From assembly GCA_018897435.1 (NCBI GenBank), contig JAHIKI010000095.1, positions 1-55,089 on the forward strand: 55,089 bases of DNA, given 5' to 3'. The notes beneath the pieces were generated by a model. The model ran no database searches, was not told the DNA's origin, and worked only from the letters and a program-made list of their open reading frames with translations. Below are positions 32,740-39,826 of the stretch, one piece after another (within the stretch, counting starts at the first letter, position 1; each line of letters starts with the position of its first letter). The position numbers were made by a program, and so were the translations under genes. The DNA comes from Acidobacteriota bacterium (GTDB lineage Bacteria; Acidobacteriota; Aminicenantia; UBA2199).

Positions 32740-34890
32740 CTACTTGACCTTGCCCTTTTGCCCGCCTTTGTTTTGCGAGGTCCGTGCCTTGATCTCGGCT
32801 ATGATCCTGTCAACCTGCGGCTGCTTGCCATTCAAGACCAGAGAGGCCTCGAAAGCTTTCAGCGCCTCTTCCATGTCGTTGAGCTTGAAAAAAGAGAAGC
32901 CGATCAAATTCAGAACGCGGATGTCGCTGTTGTAAATTTTATTGGCTTTGAGCAGCTCATCGAGGGCCGGCTCGAAGCGATCCAGGCCGAACAGAGCGCT
33001 GCCCTTGATCAGGTGATAATCAAAAGCGAATTTATCGAATTTGTTAAGGTTTTCTACGACGGCCAGTACCTGGGAAAACTTCTTTAGCCTGTTGGCCAGA
33101 GTAAACTGGGCCACGTACCCCTCCGCGAAATCGGGATTGTCCTGTACGCTTTTTGCAAAATACAGCTCCGCTTTCTCCAGGTTGCCTATCCCTTCGAACT
33201 GCTGGCCCTGGGCATAGTTGAAAAAATAGGGATTGTCAACCATGACCTGCTTGTAGGTTTCGATCGGGTGGGCGATTTTCTGGATCGGGGAAATGGTAAA
33301 ATCGGTTTTTTTGCTGTCCAGCAGGGCGCCACCCGGAGCGCGCAAACGCAGGGTCAATTCATAATAATCGGAACGCAGATCCTTTTTGTCGAGCGCCAGG
33401 ATCATATGCATATCCTTGGCAAACGGCTGTTCATTCAATGATTGGCGTACGGTGCGGCTGAATTTGAACCTCTCATTCAGGCCGCGCAATTCAATCTCGA
33501 CTTCGCCCTTTTCCCAAACTTCCCGGGTCAGGTCATAGACACCGACCAGCAGGTGGGGAACATCGCTGAGACCGAAGGTCTTATCGATATCCACGGACAA
33601 TACTTTATTGAAGAATTTGTAGGTGTGAAAGAAATTGCTGTTTTCGATCTCCTGTTTGTAGCCGAGGATGGGGTTGGCCAGGAACGGCTTCTGTCCTGGA
33701 AGGGGCACGTGAATGGCATGGTCAAAATAGGAGAATTCCTTGCCCACTGAGTTTTCAATGAACACAACCAACAGGTAATCTCCGGGGATCACCGGGAAGG
33801 AATCGTGGACCACTACCCCCCCACCCTCGAGGCCCTGGACCTTGTCTGGTGCGAAATAGAATTCGAAATTTTTGACATACTGATAAATGATCGTTTCGCC
33901 TTTGCGCAAACTGACGTTAAGGTTCAGGTTGAAAAAATACTTGTCCTCGTCTTCATTGAAGCCCAGGGAGAGCTTTTTAGGCCGCACGGAAACATTGACG
34001 AAATCACAGCCGTAGCGCGCTTCGCGAGTGACGGATACCAGGTTGTAACTTTCAATGAAATTGGCCGAGGATTCAATGTTGACGTATCCTTTGTATTTCA
34101 GGAAATTGGTGGCATAGGAAAGATTCAGCCTTTTGGTTGGTGACTCGAAAATGCTGGCCATAATGAAATTGTTGCGCAAGGATGGCCGGTAATTTTCGGT
34201 CATTTCATTGGGGATCATGGATATGGCTGGACCGGCCAGGGTCGGCGCCAGCTCGTATATTTTGTTGTAAATGGCTACGTTATTGTCCATATCCATGGGC
34301 GAATCCTGAATAAGCAGCGAGGCCGGACCGTCCAGGGCCGGGTTGTACAATTTCCATTCCCCGCCGCCGTGCCGCTTGTAGAAGACGACGTTGAAATAAG
34401 TCGGCAATCCCAGGCTGGCGTCGCCGTAATAATACCAGACCTGCACCGGGTACAATCCCGCTTTCTCATCAAACCGCTCCTGGGTGTTTGGCTTGCCCAG
34501 GATCATGTAGATCCGCCCTTGGTCGGTCATCCAGCCCGGGCGCGTCGAACCGCGCTTGAAAAAATCGTTGACGTAGGCAAAACGCGTTTCGATCTCGGTT
34601 TTGAATTCATTTGCAGGCGTGCCCGGGGTGGGATCGCGCTGCAGCCAGAAAATATTGATGAAGGCATCGCGGTCGCGGTCATTGGTCAGTTTTAAAAAAA
34701 CCTTGCGTTCCTCCACATAGGTGATGTGGGTGATCATGTCGAGCCAGTTGCGGTATTTGCCATCCAGTTCTTTATAAACCGTTTTTTCTGCTTCAGCAAA
34801 TTCACGTTTTTTACCGCGTTGCCCTTCCTGGCCGGCAGACCCGGCAGCCAGGAGGATTGACAAAACAATGAGATAAATTGCTTTTTTCAT
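32740..34890 (-). CDS. Secreted GWxTD-domain protein with TPR repeats
   Basis: Exported protein of 716 residues. A signal peptide (1-19, ends near AAGSAGQ) is followed by the GWxTD domain (about 35-180), whose name-giving motif appears as GWMTDQGRIYMILGKPN. A central beta-rich region (about 190-560) and C-terminal tetratricopeptide repeats (about 590-700; GNLEKAELYFAKSVQDNPDF, LDRFEPALDELLKA, NDMEEALKAFEASL) complete it. GWxTD proteins are frequent in Acidobacteriota, Aminicenantes and relatives; their role is unknown. The ATG at 34890 is chosen because it starts the signal peptide and lies 6 bases after a strong -10 box; upstream frames cross the promoter. Confidence 0.85.
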   Translation of the reverse strand: MKKAIYLIVLSILLAAGSAGQEGQRGKKREFAEAEKTVYKELDGKYRNWLDMITHITYVEERKVFLKLTNDRDRDAFINIFWLQRDPTPGTPANEFKTEIETRFAYVNDFFKRGSTRPGWMTDQGRIYMILGKPNTQERFDEKAGLYPVQVWYYYGDASLGLPTYFNVVFYKRHGGGEWKLYNPALDGPASLLIQDSPMDMDNNVAIYNKIYELAPTLAGPAISMIPNEMTENYRPSLRNNFIMASIFESPTKRLNLSYATNFLKYKGYVNIESSANFIESYNLVSVTREARYGCDFVNVSVRPKKLSLGFNEDEDKYFFNLNLNVSLRKGETIIYQYVKNFEFYFAPDKVQGLEGGGVVVHDSFPVIPGDYLLVVFIENSVGKEFSYFDHAIHVPLPGQKPFLANPILGYKQEIENSNFFHTYKFFNKVLSVDIDKTFGLSDVPHLLVGVYDLTREVWEKGEVEIELRGLNERFKFSRTVRQSLNEQPFAKDMHMILALDKKDLRSDYYELTLRLRAPGGALLDSKKTDFTISPIQKIAHPIETYKQVMVDNPYFFNYAQGQQFEGIGNLEKAELYFAKSVQDNPDFAEGYVAQFTLANRLKKFSQVLAVVENLNKFDKFAFDYHLIKGSALFGLDRFEPALDELLKANKIYNSDIRVLNLIGFSFFKLNDMEEALKAFEASLVLNGKQPQVDRIIAEIKARTSQNKGGQKGKVK

Positions 34891-34896
34891 GCCCGA

Positions 34897-34925
34897 ATTA
34901 TAATGGACCACCCCGGCAAAGTCAA
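34897..34925 (-). promoter_or_regulatory. GWxTD gene promoter, ATG 6 bases after -10
   Basis: Leftward TTGACT (34925-34920), 17 bases, TATAAT (34902-34897), six bases, ATG at 34890. It predicts a leaderless mRNA. Confidence 0.75.
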
Positions 34926-35002
34926 CCTGGGAAACGCTGCGGCGACGACCCGTGAGGCGGCGGGAAAAAAGCCGCAGCCTCGGGCAATGCGGCAGGAAAT
35001 GA

Positions 35003-35031
35003 TTGACTAATGTCATGGATTTTGTTAAAGT
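35003..35031 (+). promoter_or_regulatory. Promoter of lysine-degradation operon
   Basis: TTGACT (35003-35008), 17 bases, TAAAGT (35026-35031), then a leader of about 28 bases with AAGGA before the ATG at 35066. It is divergent from the GWxTD promoter. Confidence 0.6.
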
Positions 35032-35065
35032 GAAAAATAGTCAATTGGCAGCCAAAAGGAAAACC

Positions 35066-36373
35066 ATGAAAAAAACGATCGCTATCCGCCGCGAAGATAA
35101 AAATGAATGGGAAAAAAGGGTGCCGCTTGTACCAGACGACGTGCGCTGGCTTAAGGAAAAGCACGGCATTCGCATCATTGTTCAGCCTTCAAAAATCAGG
35201 ATCTTTTCCGATGAAGATTTCCGCAGCGCCGGAGCCGAGATCAGCGAAGACCTCACAGAGGCAAGCGTCATTCTGGCCGTCAAGGAGATCCCGGCTGCCC
35301 TGTTCGAGAAAAACAAGACCTACGTGTTTTTCTCCCACACCATCAAGGGACAGGCTTACAACATGCAAATGCTGAAAACCATGACCAACCTGCAGTGCAA
35401 CCTGATCGATTACGAACGCGTGCTCGATGAAAAAAACCAGCGCCTGATTTTTTTCGGCCGTTACGCCGGGTTGGCCGGCATGCTCGACACCATGCACGCT
35501 TTCGGACAGAAATTACAGGCCCGGGGCATGGTCACTCCCTTCGCCAAAATCCGCCAGGCCTACCAGTACGATTCTCTGGAGCAGGCCAAGGCCGAGATTA
35601 CGGCCATCGGCAAAGAGATCGACGAGCACGGATTCCCGTCTGAACTATGCCCGCTGGTGGTCGGTTTTGCCGGTTACGGCAACGTTTCACGCGGCGCCCA
35701 GGAGATTTTCGACCTGCTGCCGTACAAGATCCTCTCAGCCGAGGCCATGGTCGAAATGTTCGAGAATTTTTCCAATGACAACCTGAACCTGTACAAGGTC
35801 GTGTTCAGCGAGGACGACCTGGTACGCGCCAAACAGGGAACTTTTGACCTTCAGGAATATTACAGCCATCCGGAAAAGTACGAGTCGAAATTCGAAAACT
35901 ACCTGCCCCTGCTCTCCATCCTGGTCAACTGCATTTACTGGACCGAAAAATACCCGCGCCTGGTCAGCAAGCGCTACCTCAAGGATCGCACAATTCTGGA
36001 ATCAAGCCTACGCCTCCAGGTCATCGGCGACATCAGCTGCGACATCGACGGTTCCATCGAGATCACCCGCAAGGCCACCAAGCCCGACAACGCCTATTAC
36101 ACCTATTTCGCAGAAAACGACCGTTTTGAGGACGGCGTCCAGCCCCTGGGCGTGACGGTCATGGCCGTGGACAACCTACCCTGCGAATTCCCCCGCGAAT
36201 CATCGGTCGAGTTTTCCGCGGTACTGCGTGATTTTGTCCCGGAGATCGCCGCCGCCGATTTCGGCCGCGGCCCCGAAAACCTGCATTTACCTATCCCCAT
36301 TAAAAAAGCGCTGGTCCTGCACCGCGGCGATTTCGGCCCAGAATACCAATACATGAAGAATTTTTTAAAATAG
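35066..36373 (+). CDS. Lysine-ketoglutarate reductase (saccharopine-forming, AASS N-terminal-like)
   Basis: NAD(P)H-dependent enzyme of 435 residues, related to alanine dehydrogenase/transhydrogenase N-domains and closely resembling the N-terminal half of eukaryotic aminoadipic semialdehyde synthase. Matching blocks are IAIRREDKNEWEKRVPLVP, TYVFFSHTIKGQAYNM, FFGRYAGLAGMLDTMHAFG and the nucleotide-binding GFAGYGNVSRGAQEIFDLLP, as well as ISCDIDGSIE. It joins lysine and 2-oxoglutarate to saccharopine, the first step of lysine breakdown; the next gene encodes the second step. The ATG at 36 codons after promoter sequences is chosen because AAGGA precedes it and the conserved N terminus starts there. 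Confidence 0.87.
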   Translation: MKKTIAIRREDKNEWEKRVPLVPDDVRWLKEKHGIRIIVQPSKIRIFSDEDFRSAGAEISEDLTEASVILAVKEIPAALFEKNKTYVFFSHTIKGQAYNMQMLKTMTNLQCNLIDYERVLDEKNQRLIFFGRYAGLAGMLDTMHAFGQKLQARGMVTPFAKIRQAYQYDSLEQAKAEITAIGKEIDEHGFPSELCPLVVGFAGYGNVSRGAQEIFDLLPYKILSAEAMVEMFENFSNDNLNLYKVVFSEDDLVRAKQGTFDLQEYYSHPEKYESKFENYLPLLSILVNCIYWTEKYPRLVSKRYLKDRTILESSLRLQVIGDISCDIDGSIEITRKATKPDNAYYTYFAENDRFEDGVQPLGVTVMAVDNLPCEFPRESSVEFSAVLRDFVPEIAAADFGRGPENLHLPIPIKKALVLHRGDFGPEYQYMKNFLK

Positions 36374-36383
36374 GAGGCTCATC

Positions 36384-37709
36384 ATGAAAAAAATACTGGT
36401 CTTGGGAGCCGGCCTGGTAAGCCGGCCGGGAGTGAATTATCTGCTGGAACAGAAGGACCTGTCGATCACGGTCGCTTCGCGCACGGTGAGCAAGGCCGAG
36501 AAACTGGTCAAAGGTCATGAGAATGGCCGGGCCAAAGCCGTGGACGTGGAAAATGACGAAGCCCTGGCCGCATTGATCAAGGAGCACGATATCGTCATCA
36601 GCCTGCTGCCCTGGATCCACCACGTCAAGGTGGCCGGCATGTGTCTGGAATACGGAAAAAACATGGTGACCACTTCTTACGTCAGCGCAGGCATGAAAAA
36701 GCTGGACCAGCCGGTGCGGAAAAAAGGGCTCCTCTTTCTCAACGAGATCGGCGTGGACCCGGGCATCGACCACATGTCGGCCATGAAGATCATACACGCG
36801 GTCGCGGCCGAGGGCGGCAAAGTATTGCATTTCTTTTCTTATTGCGGCGGTCTGCCGGCCCCCGAGAACAACGACAATCCCTTCGGATACAAATTTTCCT
36901 GGAGCCCGCGCGGCGTAATACTGGCCTCGCGCAATTCAGCCCGTTTCCTGCGCGACGGCAAGATCGTGGAGATCGAAGGCAAGAACCTGTTCCTCGATCC
37001 CATAGTGGAAGAGATCGAAGGCCTGGGAAAATTCGAGGTCTATCCCAACCGCGATTCGGTCCCCTACCAGGAAATGTACGGATTGAAAGACGCCCTGACC
37101 GTCATCCGCGGCACCTACCGCAACCTGGGCTGGTGCGCGACCCTGAAAAAGATCGTTGACCTGGGTCTGGTCGATGAAACCCCGCAGACCAACCTCAAGG
37201 ACGTAACGTTCAATAAAATGATGGCCAACCTGGTCGGCTGCCCGGCCGACCAGCATGTCAAGGAAGCGACGGCCAGAAAACTCGGCATGGCCGTCGATTC
37301 AGAGATCATCGGGCGCCTGGAATGGCTGGGCCTTTTCAGTGACGAGCCGGTCGCCGCTTTCGACAACCGCCTGGATATTCTTAGCCAGCGCCTGCAGGAA
37401 AAACTCTTTTTCAAGGAGGGCGAAAAGGACATGCTCATCCTGCGCCACCGTTTCATCGTGGAAAACAAGGACAAGACGCGCGACCTGATCACCTCCACCC
37501 TGATCGACTTCGGCATCCCCTACGGCGATTCCTCCATGGCCCGCACCGTCAGCCTGCCCCTGGCCATCGCCACGCGCTTGATCGCTGAAGGGCGCATCAC
37601 CATGAAGGGCGTGCAGACCCCGGTCCATCCCGAGATCTACGAACCGGTCCTGCGTGAACTGGAAACCCTGAACATCAAGATGGTGGAAAAGAGGATCCCC
37701 CAGAAATAA
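36384..37709 (+). CDS. Saccharopine dehydrogenase (AASS C-terminal-like)
   Basis: Enzyme of 441 residues that oxidises saccharopine to glutamate and 2-aminoadipate semialdehyde. The N-terminal Rossmann motif is ILVLGAGLVSRPGVNYL. Strong family blocks are HDIVISLLPWIHHVKVA, IGVDPGIDHMSAMKI and YCGGLPAPENNDNPFGYKF followed by SWSPRGV, which match the SDH half of the eukaryotic bifunctional AASS. AGGAGG overlaps the stop of the upstream gene, 11 bases before the ATG, so the two are one operon. No aminoadipate semialdehyde dehydrogenase is seen nearby. Confidence 0.9.
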   Translation: MKKILVLGAGLVSRPGVNYLLEQKDLSITVASRTVSKAEKLVKGHENGRAKAVDVENDEALAALIKEHDIVISLLPWIHHVKVAGMCLEYGKNMVTTSYVSAGMKKLDQPVRKKGLLFLNEIGVDPGIDHMSAMKIIHAVAAEGGKVLHFFSYCGGLPAPENNDNPFGYKFSWSPRGVILASRNSARFLRDGKIVEIEGKNLFLDPIVEEIEGLGKFEVYPNRDSVPYQEMYGLKDALTVIRGTYRNLGWCATLKKIVDLGLVDETPQTNLKDVTFNKMMANLVGCPADQHVKEATARKLGMAVDSEIIGRLEWLGLFSDEPVAAFDNRLDILSQRLQEKLFFKEGEKDMLILRHRFIVENKDKTRDLITSTLIDFGIPYGDSSMARTVSLPLAIATRLIAEGRITMKGVQTPVHPEIYEPVLRELETLNIKMVEKRIPQK

Positions 37710-37715
37710 AATCCC

Positions 37716-38072
37716 TTGGATAAAAAAACCATTGGCCTGAACGGGGAACAGGCAGCTGCCGCCTACCTGAGGAACAAGGGCTTCAAAATCATCCAGGCCA
37801 ATTACCGGGTGGCCGGAGCCGAAGTGGACATCATCGCCAGCACGGGCGACATCCTGTGCTTCATCGAGGTCAAGACGCGCAAAACCTGCGATTACGGTGC
37901 GCCGGAAGCATTCGTTACCCGGGCCAAGCAGTTGAAGATCATCCGCGCCGCCAAGGTCTTTTCAGCCCGCAAGCCCTACCGGGAATACCGGGTGCGCTTC
38001 GACGTCGTCTCGGTCCTGCGCTCCGCCGACACCATGGCCTGCGACCACCTGGAAAACGCCTTCGAGGAGTAA
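37716..38072 (+). CDS. yraN: UPF0102 (YraN) family endonuclease-like protein
   Basis: Protein of 118 residues with the typical layout of YraN: GLNGEQAAAAYLRNKGFKII at the N terminus and the nuclease-like core AEVDIIASTGDILCFIEVKTRK, in which D, E and K form a PD-(D/E)xK-type site. The cellular role of the family is unsettled; it lies near DNA-processing genes in many genomes. The start is a TTG at 37716, six bases after the dehydrogenase gene, without a good ribosome site, so translation probably depends on coupling. It is followed by galT after 2 bases. Confidence 0.88.
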   Translation: MDKKTIGLNGEQAAAAYLRNKGFKIIQANYRVAGAEVDIIASTGDILCFIEVKTRKTCDYGAPEAFVTRAKQLKIIRAAKVFSARKPYREYRVRFDVVSVLRSADTMACDHLENAFEE

Positions 38073-38074
38073 CC

Positions 38075-39073
38075 ATGCCTGAACTGCGCAAGGATCCGAT
38101 CACCGGTACCTGGGTCATTATTTCCGAGGAACGCAAAAAAAGGCCAAAATACTACGAGATCGTGGTGGACAAGGACCTTTCCATTCCGGAGAACTGTCCG
38201 TTCTGCGCGGGCAACGAAGCCATGACTCCGCCCGAAACCTTCGCCCTGCGCCCCGACCATTCGCAGCCGAACGGACCCGGATGGGAACTGCGCGTCGTGC
38301 CCAACAAGTTTCCCGCCTTACGCGTCGAGGGGAGCCTGCGCAAGAGCGGCGAAGGGTTGTACGACAAAATGAGCGGCATCGGCGCCCACGAAGTGATCAT
38401 CGAAACGCCGCGCCACCAGCATACCTGGTTTGACGGCGACCCGGCGGTGATCCGCAACACCCTGCTGGCCGCCAGGGCCCGCATCCTGGACCTTGAGCAA
38501 GACTCCCGCTTCAAGTACATCATGGTATTCAAGAATTTCGGTCCCACGGCCGGCGCCACCCTCTCCCACTCCCACAGCCAACTCATTGCCCTGCCGGTGG
38601 TGCCGCTGCGCGTCCAGGAGGAGATCGACGGCGCCCGCGCCCACTTCCAACTGAAGGAGCGCTGCATTTTCTGCGACATCATCCAGTACGAGAACGAAGC
38701 CGACCAGCGCCTGCTCATGGAGAACGAGCATTTCACCGTCCTGGCTCCCTACGCCCCGCGTTTTTCCTTCGAGCTGGCCGTGTATCCCAAGCGCCACAAC
38801 CCGGCCTTCGAAAGCACTCCCGACAATGAACTGGACAGCCTGAGCACCATTTTGAGCGAAACCCTGGGCAAGGTGGCCAAGCTGCTTAACCGCCCCGACT
38901 ACAATTTCATCATCCACAACGCCCCGTGCCAGAACAGCATTGGTGATTTCTTCCACTGGCATATCGAGTTCATGCCGGTGCTGGCGCGCGTGGCCGGCTT
39001 CGAGTGGGGCACCGGTTTCTACATCAACCCCATCTCCCCCGAGGAGTCGGTCCAGTCGCTGAAGGCGGTCTGA
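38075..39073 (+). CDS. galT: Galactose-1-phosphate uridylyltransferase (GalT family)
   Basis: HIT-superfamily enzyme of 332 residues exchanging UMP between UDP-glucose and galactose-1-phosphate, or a related sugar-1-phosphate nucleotidyl transfer. The N terminus ELRKDPITGTWVIISEER is typical, CPFCAGNE supplies metal-binding cysteines, and the catalytic HSHSQ lies at 165-169. The second zinc-type segment is ERCIFCDI. No galK or galE is adjacent, so the physiological substrate is open. The final 86 bases of this gene are repeated 568 bases downstream at the end of a broken nucleotidyltransferase gene. Confidence 0.88.
   Translation: MPELRKDPITGTWVIISEERKKRPKYYEIVVDKDLSIPENCPFCAGNEAMTPPETFALRPDHSQPNGPGWELRVVPNKFPALRVEGSLRKSGEGLYDKMSGIGAHEVIIETPRHQHTWFDGDPAVIRNTLLAARARILDLEQDSRFKYIMVFKNFGPTAGATLSHSHSQLIALPVVPLRVQEEIDGARAHFQLKERCIFCDIIQYENEADQRLLMENEHFTVLAPYAPRFSFELAVYPKRHNPAFESTPDNELDSLSTILSETLGKVAKLLNRPDYNFIIHNAPCQNSIGDFFHWHIEFMPVLARVAGFEWGTGFYINPISPEESVQSLKAV
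38988..39073. repeat. galT 3'-end direct repeat, copy 1 (in galT)
   Basis: The last 86 bases of galT match 39556-39641 at about 91% without gaps, including the stop codon. The encoded ends are GFEWGTGFYINPISPEESVQ and GFEWDTGFYINPVSPEESVQ. Confidence 0.88.
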
Positions 39074-39093
39074 AATCTCCTCGCCTTTTTAAA

Positions 39094-39129
39094 CTTGATA
39101 AATTTTTGTTTGAAATATATAATGGCACC
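39094..39129 (+). promoter_or_regulatory. Promoter of small gene 39130, ATG 6 bases after -10
   Basis: TTGATA (39094-39099), 18 bases, TATAAT (39118-39123), six bases, ATG at 39130. Confidence 0.7.
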
Positions 39130-39459
39130 ATGGGAAATCACAGGGTTTTGCTGGCAAACTTCATCGATGAGTTCAATTGTTCCGCCAAAAAAAACAAGAT
39201 CAAGATGATCGAAAATTGCCCTTTCCCGCAAATAAAAAAAAATAAGGAAAAGGCCTATATCGCGGCACTCGTGGAGGAGCTCTGCGTCAGAAACCGCCTG
39301 AAAATCCCCAATTGGGTGGAAGATAAAAGATTCTTTTTAAAAGAACCTTTCTTTGTCGGGGAGTTAGAATCGCTCAAATCGTTTTTATTAGTGGAGAGTC
39401 CCGTTTCATTCAGGCGCAGAAACATATTCGTGTCTGAGAATGTCTTGATCCGGGTATGA
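39130..39459 (+). CDS. Small protein of a nucleotidyltransferase-type toxin-antitoxin pair (tentative)
   Basis: Protein of 109 residues, rich in lysine and aromatic residues, with no signal peptide. Segments IPNWVEDKRFFLKEPFFVG and LLVESPVSFRRRNIFVSEN resemble small proteins that precede DUF6036-type nucleotidyltransferases in other genomes, an assignment from memory that needs a search. It overlaps the next, truncated gene by 4 bases (ATGA). The ATG at 39130 is chosen because it follows a complete promoter by 6 bases. If the downstream partner is broken, this could be an orphan half of a toxin-antitoxin module. Confidence 0.6.
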   Translation: MGNHRVLLANFIDEFNCSAKKNKIKMIENCPFPQIKKNKEKAYIAALVEELCVRNRLKIPNWVEDKRFFLKEPFFVGELESLKSFLLVESPVSFRRRNIFVSENVLIRV

Positions 39460-39641
39460 CGACTCTTTCCAAAAAACAAATCCTGCGCTACCTGGAAGAA
39501 CTCTCCACTGAATTGGGAAAGAAAAATTTAAAAGGCGAAATTCTCCTGTTCGGCGGCGCGGCCGGCTTCGAGTGGGACACCGGCTTCTACATCAACCCCG
39601 TCTCCCCCGAGGAGTCGGTCCAGGCGTTAAAGGCGATCTGA
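39456..39641 (+). pseudogene. Truncated nucleotidyltransferase fused to a copy of the galT 3' end
   Basis: The first about 34 residues (MTTLSKKQILRYLEELSTEL, then KGEILLFGGAA) look like the N terminus of a DUF6036-type nucleotidyltransferase up to its GGAA loop. At that point the frame passes into a duplicate of the last 27 residues of GalT and stops at the galT stop codon. The catalytic residues that follow GGxx in such enzymes are missing, so the product should be inactive. Confidence 0.7.
39556..39641. repeat. galT 3'-end direct repeat, copy 2
   Basis: About 91% identical to 38988-39073 over 86 bases. The left junction falls in a short GC-rich stretch (GCGCGGCCGGC) that resembles the galT sequence itself. 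Nothing further is recognised in 39642-39826. Confidence 0.85.
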
Positions 39642-39826
39642 ACCAACCCGCTGGCCGGGATTGCCTTGCCTTAAAATCAAGATTAGTAAACGTTCTCCAG
39701 ACTCCTACTCAATAAATATTTTTAATCCATGAGTATCTCAAATCAAATGTGCGAAAAATACTTGACACTACCAAGATCTTAGAAAGTAAAATTAAAATAA
39801 TAATGAATGCCCTGACACCAATGCTC

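Noticed and set aside
39760-39826. Small leftover promoter and 13-codon frame (TTGACA at about 39763, ATG at about 39803)
   Set aside because: The spacer is 18-19 bases, the frame is too short, and it converges with the methylase gene; not supported enough to call.
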